Positions 16,994 to 25,155 of a stretch of 64,000 nt of DNA are shown here, in pieces. The notes beneath the pieces are model-generated. The model did not search any database. It was given only the letters and a program-made list of their open reading frames with translations, and was not told where the DNA came from. Every line of letters begins with the position of its first letter. The first letter of the stretch is position 1. The stretch is from contig DATGXK010000008.1 of NCBI GenBank assembly GCA_035299025.1, positions 248,001 to 312,000 of the forward strand, written 5' to 3'. The stretch comes from Leadbetterella sp035299025. Its GTDB lineage: Bacteria; Bacteroidota; Bacteroidia; Cytophagales; Spirosomataceae. Both the position numbers and the translations under genes were made by a program.

Positions 16994-17149
16994 TCAGATA
17001 GACTGAAGTTCATTTTTGGGCTTTTTACCCTTGGGTACAGCATAAATATTGGCCGTGAGTTCTTTGATACCAATAAGTTTCAGGCAATCTTTGATGCCTA
17101 ATGAAGTCTGGAATTTGGGATTTTCGAGTATGTTGGTGATATTGTCCAT
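16994..17149 (-). CDS. Small conserved-looking protein, 51 residues
   Basis: The ORF runs from ATG 17149-17147 to TGA 16996-16994 and encodes MDNITNILENPKFQTSLGIK..., ending KPKNELQSI. Support: a clean frame between a well-formed promoter (17171-17201) and a bidirectional terminator (16942-16964), and ordinary codon use. It is basic toward the C-terminus, has one Cys, and shows no signal peptide or membrane helix. I do not recognise a family. It is the only feature explaining the 340-bp gap between purF and the next gene. Confidence 0.65.
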   Translation of the reverse strand: MDNITNILENPKFQTSLGIKDCLKLIGIKELTANIYAVPKGKKPKNELQSI

Positions 17150-17170
17150 GATATTTGATCAATTAAGGTT

Positions 17171-17201
17171 CAAAACTAAATAATTAGCGAAATTTCGCAA
17201 A
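17171..17201 (-). promoter_or_regulatory. Bacteroidota-type promoter of the 51-residue gene
   Basis: On the minus strand TTTG (17201-17198), a 19-bp spacer, then TAGTTTTG (17178-17171): an exact fit to TTTG-N19-21-TAnnTTTG. The perfect palindrome GCGAAATTTCGC (17187-17198) lies in the spacer and overlaps the edge of the -33 element, so it may be an operator. The leader would be only about 15 bases. Confidence 0.7.
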
Positions 17202-17277
17202 GTATTTTTTTGAATTTTATTAAAAGGTATCTTTTGTTTTGAGGTCTTAAAATAAAACATTTTAATTTTTTTAAAAT

Positions 17278-18009
17278 ATGACAAAATTCAGTTTTCTTAA
17301 AAAAATATGCTTTTTAGCACTACTGCTCGTGGGCAGTGTAAATCTGCGTGCTCAAGACGTAGAAACACTAAAAAGTAAAGTCGTAGAGGCCATGGGTGGT
17401 CAAAAAAACTACGACAAAACACGATACATACATTGGACTTTTTTTGGAAACCAGTCTTTGACATGGGACAAGCACAAAAGCCGTGTAAGAATAGACTTTT
17501 TGAAGGAGAATTCCGTATATATTCTCAACATCAACGATAAAACCGGCAAAGTTTTCAAAAAAGGTGTAGAGCAAACCCATCCTGATAGCCTCAACAAATT
17601 TCTGGAAGAAGCCAAAAGAATATGGATAAACCATTCCTATTGGCTGGTAATGCCATGGAAATTGAGCGATCAGGGTGTAAGTTTAAAATACATGGGTGAT
17701 ACCAAAACAGCGGATGGCAATGACGCTGAATACTTGGAAATGACATTTAAAGAAGTGGGTGTAACCCCCAACAACAAATATTGGATCTATTTCGACAAGA
17801 AATCGCATCTGATAACACAGTGGAGTCATTTCACAAACTTTGCTGATGAAAAACCAAGATTTACGATGCCGTGGAAAGATTATAAAACTTATGGCAAAAT
17901 ATTGCTTTCGGGCGACAGAGGAGAAAGGAAATTGACGGATATCGCCGTTTATCAGAAACTCGACGAAAGTGTTTTCACAGATTTTAAAAAACCAGAATTT
18001 AAGCAGTGA
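17278..18009 (+). CDS. Secreted protein of unknown function, possibly LolA-like
   Basis: This 243-residue protein has a clear signal peptide (basic start, hydrophobic core, cleavage near 'LRAQ' about residue 25). The mature part begins 'VETLKSKVVEAMGGQKNYDK' and contains many aromatic strands ('YIHWTFFGNQSLTW', 'KYWIYFDKKSHLITQW'), recalling LolA-like or outer-membrane sorting folds common in Bacteroidota. No catalytic residues are evident. Its stop codon overlaps the GTG start of ferrochelatase by 4 bp, so the two are translationally coupled, but a functional link to haem is only inferred from this. Confidence 0.6.
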   Translation: MTKFSFLKKICFLALLLVGSVNLRAQDVETLKSKVVEAMGGQKNYDKTRYIHWTFFGNQSLTWDKHKSRVRIDFLKENSVYILNINDKTGKVFKKGVEQTHPDSLNKFLEEAKRIWINHSYWLVMPWKLSDQGVSLKYMGDTKTADGNDAEYLEMTFKEVGVTPNNKYWIYFDKKSHLITQWSHFTNFADEKPRFTMPWKDYKTYGKILLSGDRGERKLTDIAVYQKLDESVFTDFKKPEFKQ

Positions 18010-19040
18010 GTAAGAATTTAAAAACCGGCGTATTATTGGTCAATTTGGGTACTCCAGATTCACCTAGTGTGCCAGATGTTAGAAAATATTTAAGAGAATT
18101 TCTTTGGGACGAAAGAGTAATAGACATACCAACAGTGCCACGGTGGTTTCTTGTAAATGGTATCATAGCACCGTTTAGAGCTCCAAAATCGGCAAAAGTT
18201 TACAAGGAACTCTGGACCGAAAAAGGTTCTCCATTGAAAATATTTGGTGAGGCCAACGAGCGAGACCTCCAAGTTAAACTTGGCGACCAATATATCGTGA
18301 AACTCGCCATGAGATATCAGAATCCTTCGATTCAATCTCGATTAGATGAATTCCAAAAATCAGGCATTAAAGATTTGATTATCATCCCTCTATTTCCGCA
18401 CTATGCATCGGCCTCTACGGGTTCTGTGTATCAAAAAGTAATGGAAATAGTGTCAAAATGGCTGGTGATTCCTGAGATAAAGATCGTCAATCATTTCTAT
18501 GAATATCCGAAGTTTATTGATGGCTTTGTGGCGAATGCCCGCATGCATATGGATAAGTTTGACTACGAGCATTTTCTGTTCTCTTACCACGGCATACCTG
18601 AGCGACAAATCACCAAAGGCGACTGCCACAATGTGTGTAAATTTGGTACTTGCTGCGACAACATCACAGAGAAAAATCAGCATTGTTACAGAGCTCAATG
18701 TTTTGAAACCACCCGACTGTTGGTAAAAGCCCTCGGTTTGAAAGAAGGCACCTATACCACAAGTTTCCAGTCGAGGCTGGGCAGTACACCTTGGATAAAG
18801 CCCTACAGCGACGAGGTTATTAAAGAATTTGGCAAAAAAGGCATCAAGAGTGTCTTGGCATTTTCGCCTGCTTTTGTGTCAGATTGTCTTGAAACTACTA
18901 TAGAAGTTGGCGAAGAATACAAAGAGCTTTTTGAGGAGCATGGCGGCGAAAAATGGAATTTGGTAGAAAGCCTTAATGACTCTACAAACTGGGTAAATTT
19001 GCTTGAAGAATTGGTTTTGGAAAACAGTCACCAAAAATAA
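18006..19040 (+). CDS. hemH: Ferrochelatase
   Basis: This 344-residue enzyme inserts Fe(II) into protoporphyrin IX. The N-terminus 'GVLLVNLGTPDSPSVPDVRK' is the classic start of the family, and 'FSYHGIPERQI' contains the catalytic His. It uses a GTG start overlapping the previous stop (GTGA), which fits coupling to that gene. Between the catalytic region and 'YRAQCFETTRLL' is a Cys-rich stretch ('DCHNVCKFGTCCD', then 'HCYRAQC'), which could hold a metal or cluster. The iron-binding Glu region 'LETTIEVGEEYKELF' is present near the C-terminus. Confidence 0.95.
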   Translation: MSKNLKTGVLLVNLGTPDSPSVPDVRKYLREFLWDERVIDIPTVPRWFLVNGIIAPFRAPKSAKVYKELWTEKGSPLKIFGEANERDLQVKLGDQYIVKLAMRYQNPSIQSRLDEFQKSGIKDLIIIPLFPHYASASTGSVYQKVMEIVSKWLVIPEIKIVNHFYEYPKFIDGFVANARMHMDKFDYEHFLFSYHGIPERQITKGDCHNVCKFGTCCDNITEKNQHCYRAQCFETTRLLVKALGLKEGTYTTSFQSRLGSTPWIKPYSDEVIKEFGKKGIKSVLAFSPAFVSDCLETTIEVGEEYKELFEEHGGEKWNLVESLNDSTNWVNLLEELVLENSHQK

Positions 19041-19072
19041 ATTATCCTAAAGTTTATCGAAAGGTATCTTTT

Positions 19073-20002
19073 TTGCGTTTCCAAAATAAAGAATCAGAAG
19101 TTTTGAAGAGAATATTGGCATTTGTCCTCCTAAGTTTAAGTTTAAATTCATGCTTTTTGTTTGGCGATGGAGGCGATGACCCTAAACCTGTTGTGGACTC
19201 TACCACACAGTTTAACCTAAATCCTCAGATTTACGATACTCCATTAGACAAAACCAACGAGGCATCTGGCATTGCTCCCTCTCGCCTGTATTTCGGAAGC
19301 CTTTTTATCGTTGACGACAGCGAAGCGGCGGCGGGTTATCATGTTTTTTCTAAAGACGGTTCTTATCAGAAGTTTGTAAGCATAAACGGCCACAACCGCG
19401 ACTGGGAAGACATAGCCACTGGCGATGGCCCAGAAACTGGTAAAAGTTATATTTATGCGGCCGACATTGGCGATAACGGAAATGTACACAAGCAATATAC
19501 CATTTACAGATTTGAGGAGCCGAATTCGAGCGTAAACCATGTAGATAAAGTAGATGCCATACAGTTTTTCTACCCAAACAACGAGTCTAATAATTCGGAA
19601 ACGCTCCTTTTGGATTCTAAAACAAAAGATTTGTATGTTATAACCAAGGATCAATTTAATGTAAAAGTCTTTAAATTGAAATATCCACAGCCCGTCAATC
19701 AGCCATTTGAAGCAGAGTTTGTGGGTACTATTCCTTATTGGGGCATCGTTGGAGGCGATATTTCAGCCAACGGAAATGAGATTTTGCTCAAAACCTACAT
19801 AGCGGTATTTTATTGGAAGCTGAAAAGCAATGAAACTATTTTTCAAGCACTTTCTCGTACTCGGGATGTTGGAGCACCCTATATTCAAGAAAATCAGGGC
19901 GAATCTATCTGCTGGGATTATCAGGCCAAGGGTTATTATACCATAAGCGAAAGAGGTGGACAACCTACTGCTCCTAAGTTATATTATTACACAAAGAAAT
20001 AA
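19073..20002 (+). CDS. Beta-propeller-type lipoprotein of unknown function
   Basis: The protein has 309 residues from a TTG codon at 19073 that follows an AAAGG-like ribosome site; another TTG at 19103 would give a tighter signal MKRILAFVLLSLSLNSC. Either way a lipobox Cys lies in 'SLNSC'. The mature sequence has repeated strands with 'NRDWEDIATGDGP', 'YIYAADIGDNGNVHKQYTIY' and 'ESICWDYQAKGYYTISERGG', a pattern of propeller-like secreted proteins. No enzymatic motif is certain. It starts 33 bp after hemH and may be co-transcribed with it. Confidence 0.7.
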   Translation: MRFQNKESEVLKRILAFVLLSLSLNSCFLFGDGGDDPKPVVDSTTQFNLNPQIYDTPLDKTNEASGIAPSRLYFGSLFIVDDSEAAAGYHVFSKDGSYQKFVSINGHNRDWEDIATGDGPETGKSYIYAADIGDNGNVHKQYTIYRFEEPNSSVNHVDKVDAIQFFYPNNESNNSETLLLDSKTKDLYVITKDQFNVKVFKLKYPQPVNQPFEAEFVGTIPYWGIVGGDISANGNEILLKTYIAVFYWKLKSNETIFQALSRTRDVGAPYIQENQGESICWDYQAKGYYTISERGGQPTAPKLYYYTKK

Positions 20003-20004
20003 AA

Positions 20005-20037
20005 AAAGCCGTTCCGAGAGTTTCTCTAAACGGCTTT
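20005..20037. terminator. Bidirectional terminator between convergent genes
   Basis: AAAGCCGTT (20005-20013) pairs with AACGGCTTT (20029-20037). It has a long A-run on the left that becomes a T-run for the minus strand. It lies between the propeller lipoprotein gene (+) and ffh (-). Confidence 0.88.
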
Positions 20038-20059
20038 CCGTGTATTCTTAAACAAGATT

Positions 20060-21376
20060 TCAACCAAACATTCTAGACTTACCGCTTGGGCTCATTTTGT
20101 TGAATTTCTTCATCATTTTTTTCATTTGGTCAAACTGCTTTAGTAGGTTGTTTACTTCCTGAATTGTTCTACCGGCACCTCCAGCAATACGCTTTCTACG
20201 ACTTCCGTCTATGATATCAGGTAGTTCACGCTCCTTGGGTGTCATACTTTTTATGATAGACTCTATGGGTTTAAAAGAATCGTTGCTGATGTCTAGGTCT
20301 TTTACTGCCGAGCCCATGCCCGGTATCATACCCATCACATCTTTTATATTACCCATTTTTTTGATTTGCTCCAGTTGAGAGAGGAAGTCGTTGAGATCGA
20401 AACTGTTCTCACGCATCTTCTTGTTCATCTTTCTGGCTTCGTCTTCGTCAAAAGCCTGCTGGGCTCTTTCAACCAATGATATAACGTCACCCATGCCCAA
20501 TATCCTGCTGGCCATACGATCGGGGTGGAAAATATCAAGGTCTTCCATTTTCTCTCCCGTACTCATAAACTTGATCGGCTTCTCTACCACCGTGCGTATA
20601 GACAAGGCCGCACCACCACGAGAGTCACCGTCTAATTTGGTAAGTACTACCCCGTCAAAATCTAAACGCTCATTGAAAGTCTTGGCAGTATTTACGGCAT
20701 CCTGACCCGTCATCGAGTCTACTACGAATAATATTTCAGACGGAGCTATGGTTTTTTTTATGTTTTCAACCTCGGTCATCATCACCTCATCTACAGCCAA
20801 ACGACCAGCCGTATCGACAATGACGATGCTCTTCCCTTTGGTTTTGGCAGCCGCCACGGCGTTTTTGGCAATCGAAACCGCATCTTTGTTGTCGGGTTCT
20901 GCATAGACTTCTACACCTATTTGTTCGCCCAAAACCTGAAGTTGGGTTATGGCAGCCGGACGATATACGTCACAAGCCACCAGCATCACTTGTTTGCCTT
21001 GCTTTTTGAGATAAGCCGCAAATTTTCCTGAAAAAGTGGTTTTACCAGAACCTTGGAGACCTGCAATCAAAACCACAGCCGGTGAACCTTTAAGATTAAC
21101 AGTCTGGGCCATACCTCCCATGAGGTCTTGCAACTGCTCCTGAACAATCTTAACAAAAAGCTGACCTGGTTCAACAGCTATCATCACCTTGCGGTCCAGA
21201 GCCTCCTGTTTTACTCTATCAGTTACGTCTTTGGCTACTTTGTAGTTTACGTCGGCGTCCATCAGGGCACGACGGATTTCCTTTACGGTACTGGCTATAT
21301 TTACATCGGTGATACGCCCCTTACCTTTTAGGGTCTTGAATGCACCGTTGAGTTTATCCTGAAGATTCTGAAACAT
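20060..21376 (-). CDS. ffh: Signal recognition particle protein Ffh (SRP54)
   Basis: This 438-residue GTPase binds signal peptides and the SRP RNA and delivers nascent membrane proteins to FtsY. N-domain residues 1-85 are followed by the G-domain with 'GLQGSGKTTFSGKF' (P-loop), 'VDTAGRLAVDE', 'TKLDGDSRGGAALS' and the C-terminal methionine-rich M-domain ('MGMIPGMGSAVKDL', 'RKRIAGGAGRTIQEVNNLLK', 'QMKKMMKKFNKM'). Length and motif order are normal. It is a single gene with no obvious operon partners. Confidence 0.98.
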   Translation of the reverse strand: MFQNLQDKLNGAFKTLKGKGRITDVNIASTVKEIRRALMDADVNYKVAKDVTDRVKQEALDRKVMIAVEPGQLFVKIVQEQLQDLMGGMAQTVNLKGSPAVVLIAGLQGSGKTTFSGKFAAYLKKQGKQVMLVACDVYRPAAITQLQVLGEQIGVEVYAEPDNKDAVSIAKNAVAAAKTKGKSIVIVDTAGRLAVDEVMMTEVENIKKTIAPSEILFVVDSMTGQDAVNTAKTFNERLDFDGVVLTKLDGDSRGGAALSIRTVVEKPIKFMSTGEKMEDLDIFHPDRMASRILGMGDVISLVERAQQAFDEDEARKMNKKMRENSFDLNDFLSQLEQIKKMGNIKDVMGMIPGMGSAVKDLDISNDSFKPIESIIKSMTPKERELPDIIDGSRRKRIAGGAGRTIQEVNNLLKQFDQMKKMMKKFNKMSPSGKSRMFG

Positions 21377-21510
21377 ACCTGTTTATTTAGAAATTGAGGT
21401 GCAAATTTAAGAAAAAAGAGAGACAAAAATTTAAATAAATTAATTACTGTTGACTTTAAGTCTACAGTTTAGTTTAGCACCGAGAGTCCCATTTAATTCG
21501 GATAATTGAT

Positions 21511-21565
21511 TTGCCACGAATGCACAAACAAAAAACTTTCTAAAATATTCGTGTATTGGTGGCAA
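21511..21565. repeat. Palindromic intergenic repeat (GCCACGAATGCAC family)
   Basis: TTGCCACGAATGCAC on the left and GTGTATTGGTGGCAA on the right are inverted arms with two mismatches in 15. They are separated by A/T-rich DNA, between ffh and the terminator of the next gene. It resembles the other small palindromic elements in this window in layout but not in sequence words. The remaining 21377-21630 sequence shows no gene. Confidence 0.7.
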
Positions 21566-21630
21566 AAAGTTTTTAGAAGCTAAAGCAACATACACCAAAG
21601 TGTATAGTTTTATATATTTTTGAGAACAAT

Positions 21631-21660
21631 AAAAAACCCAAGCTATGATAACTTGGGTTC
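21631..21660 (-). terminator. Terminator of the 127-residue secreted protein gene
   Basis: On the minus strand AACCCAAG (21659-21652) pairs with CTTGGGTT (21642-21635), followed by TTTT. It lies 40 bp beyond the stop codon at 21700. Confidence 0.88.
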
Positions 21661-21699
21661 TTTTCAAAGGTTTTTTAGATTCGGCTACTTGCTAACCTA

Positions 21700-22083
21700 T
21701 TACTGTGCTGAAGCAGTCCTGGTTACGTTAGTAGCTATCTGGAAGTTTTTCACTAATTTCTCTTTTCCGGTTACAACCTCGAAGAAATACTCGCCATCAG
21801 CCAAGGCCGAAAGATCGTAAAGCTTGCTAAAAGACTCTGTCTTAGATACGTACTCGCTGTGAAATACGTTTCCGTTGGCATCTTTGATAGCTATATATGT
21901 TTTTTTGTTGAGATTGTCTAAGGTCAATTGGAACTTAAGGCCTTTGAAAGCCTTTACCTGAAGCTCGCTAGCTCCAGCATTGATTTCAACGATTTTGATT
22001 CCGTTGAAAGTTTCGTTGGCGAAAGTGTTGTTAGCAGCTGATACTCCCATCAAAACTGCAACTGATAAAATAAGCTTTTTCAT
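21700..22083 (-). CDS. Small secreted beta-rich protein
   Basis: This 127-residue protein has a signal peptide (MKKLILSVAVLMGVSAANNTFA). The mature part alternates strands such as 'LQVKAFKGLKFQLTLDN', 'TYIAIKDANGNVFHSEYV' and 'DGEYFFEVVTGKEKLVKNF', like a single beta-sandwich domain of the type seen near secretion-system C-terminal domains. No family is certain. It is monocistronic, with its own promoter (22177-22208) and terminator (21631-21660). Confidence 0.65.
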   Translation of the reverse strand: MKKLILSVAVLMGVSAANNTFANETFNGIKIVEINAGASELQVKAFKGLKFQLTLDNLNKKTYIAIKDANGNVFHSEYVSKTESFSKLYDLSALADGEYFFEVVTGKEKLVKNFQIATNVTRTASAQ

Positions 22084-22176
22084 AATTTTCTTTGTTTGTT
22101 TTCTAAGTTTGATAAAAATTTAAATCTTGTTTCTTTACATCAAAAAATTTACCTCTCTAGAAAACCTTTGATGTTG

Positions 22177-22208
22177 CAAATGTACAGAACAAATTGAATA
22201 CGTGTCAA
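22177..22208 (-). promoter_or_regulatory. Promoter of the 127-residue secreted protein gene
   Basis: On the minus strand TTG (22208-22206), a 21-bp spacer, then TACATTTG (22184-22177). The 5' leader would be about 90 bases. The remainder of the divergent gap (22209-22431) holds no recognised feature. Confidence 0.6.
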
Positions 22209-22431
22209 TTAGCAAAATACCCGAAATTGAAAGTTCTTCACAGGATGCCATGAAAATATTGGAATAATACCACACATATCAGAATAATACAAGCATTGGG
22301 TAGAATGTTACAATGCTTTTTAATATAGGCTTAATTTTGGCCTTTGGAGGATTTTTAGAAAAAGATAGGATACGATGAAGGCAATGGTAAATTATTTATT
22401 TGAATAATGATAAATCATTTTTTTGTTGAAA

Positions 22432-22463
22432 TTTTTTTAGAGATTTTTCTGAAACTACATTTG
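22432..22463 (+). promoter_or_regulatory. Promoter of the malonate operon
   Basis: TTTG (22432-22435), a 20-bp spacer, then TACATTTG (22456-22463): an exact match to the Bacteroidota consensus. The transcription start would be near 22470, about 50 bases before the ligase ATG. Confidence 0.75.
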
Positions 22464-22522
22464 TACTTTAGGTTGATTTTATTGTAACAATCAATTTTAT
22501 AATTTGAAATATAGTTTTACGA

Positions 22523-24007
22523 ATGCTTCAATTGATATTAAATTCAGAAAGAAAACACTATAAATGTGCCATATTAGACAGTAACGGGTCCTTTTCCTAT
22601 GGCGATTTAGAAGAAAAATCCTCCCAAATAGCAGCCCAATTGTTAAATGGTGAACCAGACTTGAACCAAAAACGAGTTGCATTCATGATATCTCCCGGGT
22701 TTGATTATGTGGCTTTCCAGTGGGGCATTTGGCGAGCGGGTGGAGTGGCGGTACCGCTTTGCATTACCTATCCTTTACCTTCATTAAAATATGTGATAGA
22801 AGATACCATAGCTGACATTGTAATTGCCGGACCTGAATATGTGGATGTCCTTAAGCCCTTGGTACTTGCTAAAACCTTTACTTTTTATACTGTTTCAGAT
22901 TTTTCGGCAAGCCAAGAGGCCCATGCCGTTTTGCCTGATATCGCCACCGATCGTAATGCCATGATTCTTTACACCAGCGGCACTACTAGTTTGCCCAAAG
23001 GAGTAGTAACAACACACGCCAATCTCGAGGCACAGATCAGCACGCTGGTAGCTGCTTGGAAATGGACCTCAGCGGATCATACCATTTGTATATTGCCCCT
23101 GCACCATGTTCATGGCATTATCAATGTGATTTCTTGTGCATTATGGGCAGGAGCAACTGTTGAATTTTTGGAGGGTTTCAGTCCAGAAAAAGTTTTTGGG
23201 GCTTTATTGAAGGGTAAGATAAACGTCTTTATGGCAGTACCGACCATATATTTTAAACTCATCACCTATTGGGATAATTTGGCCGAAAACGAGAAAAAGG
23301 AAATAACGAATACCTTGGCAAAACTGAGGTTGATGGTTTCTGGTTCGGCCGCATTGCCGGTTTCGGTTATGGAAAAGTGGCAAGAAATATCAAGACATAC
23401 ACTGTTGGAAAGATATGGCATGACGGAAATCGGAATGGGAATCAGCAACCCATACGAGGGAGAAAGAAAAGCTGGGTACATTGGAAAACCACTTCTCGGA
23501 GTTTCTGTAAGACTTATTGACGAAAATGGCGTGATTGAAAAAGAAGAAGTTCCTGGAGAAATACAAATAAAAGGAGCCAATGTTTTTAAAGAATATTGGG
23601 GAAAAACGGAGGCCACAGAGAAGGCTTTTACCGAGGACGGCTGGTTTAAAACAGGCGATGTGGCTGTAATAGAAAATGGCTATTTCAGAATTCTGGGACG
23701 AGATTCTGTTGACATCATAAAATCTGGAGGTTACAAAATATCGGCACTAGAAATAGAGGAAGTCCTCAGAAAACATCCGCAACTGGCCGACTGTGCCGTG
23801 GTGGGTATTCCGGACGACGAATGGGGTGAATTGGTGGTGGCTGCCATCGTACTCCGAAACGCAAACCTCGACCTAAAGCAACTCAACGAATGGATGAGGA
23901 GTATGATGCCCGCTTATAAAACCCCTCGAAAGTACTTGATAGTGGACGAGTTGCCAAGAAATGCCATGGGGAAAGTGACTAAAAACGATGTAAAAAAACT
24001 ATTTTAA
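22523..24007 (+). CDS. Malonyl-CoA synthetase-like acyl-CoA ligase
   Basis: This 494-residue member of the ANL (AMP-forming) superfamily has the P-loop 'LYTSGTTSLPKGVVTTHANL', then 'LPLHHVHGIINV', 'YGMTEIGMGISNPYEGERKA', 'GWFKTGDVA' and the C-terminal lysine region 'LPRNAMGKVTKNDV'. The 'LPLHHVHG' segment and overall length resemble malonate-CoA ligases (MatB/ACSF3). The next two genes encode the MadL and MadM malonate transporter subunits, which strongly supports malonate as substrate. The reaction would be malonate + CoA + ATP to malonyl-CoA + AMP + PPi in the cytoplasm. Substrate specificity is inferred. Confidence 0.85.
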   Translation: MLQLILNSERKHYKCAILDSNGSFSYGDLEEKSSQIAAQLLNGEPDLNQKRVAFMISPGFDYVAFQWGIWRAGGVAVPLCITYPLPSLKYVIEDTIADIVIAGPEYVDVLKPLVLAKTFTFYTVSDFSASQEAHAVLPDIATDRNAMILYTSGTTSLPKGVVTTHANLEAQISTLVAAWKWTSADHTICILPLHHVHGIINVISCALWAGATVEFLEGFSPEKVFGALLKGKINVFMAVPTIYFKLITYWDNLAENEKKEITNTLAKLRLMVSGSAALPVSVMEKWQEISRHTLLERYGMTEIGMGISNPYEGERKAGYIGKPLLGVSVRLIDENGVIEKEEVPGEIQIKGANVFKEYWGKTEATEKAFTEDGWFKTGDVAVIENGYFRILGRDSVDIIKSGGYKISALEIEEVLRKHPQLADCAVVGIPDDEWGELVVAAIVLRNANLDLKQLNEWMRSMMPAYKTPRKYLIVDELPRNAMGKVTKNDVKKLF

Positions 24008-24020
24008 CCCTACCAAAAGC

Positions 24021-24380
24021 ATGATAATTTATGGTGTGGCCATTTTGGCATTTTCTTATTTAACTGGTCAGATTGCCGGCGAATATCTGGGCGAATTACT
24101 CGGCGTCAAAGCCAATGTCGGCGGGGTTGGATTCGCCATGATATTACTTTTGCTTTGCAAAGAATGGCTACAGAAAAAAGGCTGGCTAGATATAGAATTT
24201 GAGAAAGGCGTAGATTTTTGGAACAAAATGTACATTCCTGTTATCATTGCCATGAGTGCTTCACAAAATGTCAAAGTAGCTGTTTCTAGTGGCTTTCTGG
24301 CTTTGGTGGTTGGTACTATTCCTGTTATTGCTGCATTTGTTTCGTTGCCATATCTAATTAAAATTACCTCGAAAAACTAA
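24021..24380 (+). CDS. madL: Malonate transporter subunit MadL
   Basis: This small 119-residue membrane protein has about four hydrophobic helices. Its start 'MIIYGVAILAFSYLTGQIAG' and 'LGELLGVKANVGGVGFAMI' are characteristic of MadL. MadL and MadM together form a sodium-dependent malonate importer in bacteria such as Malonomonas. It lies 13 bp after the ligase gene, with madM 1 bp downstream. Confidence 0.92.
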   Translation: MIIYGVAILAFSYLTGQIAGEYLGELLGVKANVGGVGFAMILLLLCKEWLQKKGWLDIEFEKGVDFWNKMYIPVIIAMSASQNVKVAVSSGFLALVVGTIPVIAAFVSLPYLIKITSKN

Positions 24381-24381
24381 A

Positions 24382-25140
24382 ATGGAGATATTAGAAAGCT
24401 TTATTGACAAAAACGGATTAATCGTTGGGTTCCTCATTGTTGGTGTTATCGCATTTCTCTCTGAGCTATTTTCGAAGAAAATTTTAAAAAGTTACCTTCC
24501 CGGTTCGGCAGTTGCTATTTTGGCAGGTTTGATATTGGCATACTTTGGCGGAATATTTTCTGGCGGTGAAAAAGGTATCTCCGATTTGCCATTTTTGAAA
24601 GGTATAGGCACTTTCGGTGGTTCTATGTTTCGGGATTTTACAATAGTGGCCACCGCTATGGGAGCAAGTTTTGCAATCATGAAAAAAGCTGGATTTCTTG
24701 GCTTTGTCTCTCTAATCTATGGCACACTCATGTTCTTTATATTAGGTGTTGCATTGGCTTGGGCTTGGGGTTATAGAGATGTTGTAAGCCTTTGTACCAT
24801 TGGGGCGGGTTCTTGTACCTATATTGTTGGGCCTGTTACGGGAGCGGCACTTGGTGCGGGCTCTGATGTGATTGCTCTAAGTATAGCCATTGGCGTCTTA
24901 AAAGCTATCCTGGTTACCATTCTCACGCCGCTTTTGGCCAAAAAAGTAGGATTAAACAATCCCGCAGCCGCCATGGCTTTTGGTGGATTGATGGGAACCA
25001 ACTCGGGTGTATCGGCCGGTTTGGCAGCTACAGACCCCGCTTTGGTACCTTATGGAGCAGTTACTGCCACTTTCTATACTGGTCTGGGCTGTTTGCTTTG
25101 CCCGTCGCTATTTTACCTGATTTTAGATTTGATTTTCTAA
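24382..25140 (+). CDS. madM: Malonate transporter subunit MadM
   Basis: This 252-residue polytopic inner-membrane protein is the second half of the MadLM importer. Recognisable stretches are 'FRDFTIVATAMGASFAIMKK', 'TIGAGSCTYIVGPVTGAALG' and 'AMAFGGLMGTNSGVSAGLAA', with conserved small residues in the helices. It is the last gene of the malonate operon. No malonyl-CoA decarboxylase or malonate decarboxylase gene follows, since the next gene is convergent. Confidence 0.93.
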   Translation: MEILESFIDKNGLIVGFLIVGVIAFLSELFSKKILKSYLPGSAVAILAGLILAYFGGIFSGGEKGISDLPFLKGIGTFGGSMFRDFTIVATAMGASFAIMKKAGFLGFVSLIYGTLMFFILGVALAWAWGYRDVVSLCTIGAGSCTYIVGPVTGAALGAGSDVIALSIAIGVLKAILVTILTPLLAKKVGLNNPAAAMAFGGLMGTNSGVSAGLAATDPALVPYGAVTATFYTGLGCLLCPSLFYLILDLIF

Positions 25141-25155
25141 ATCTTATACAAACAT

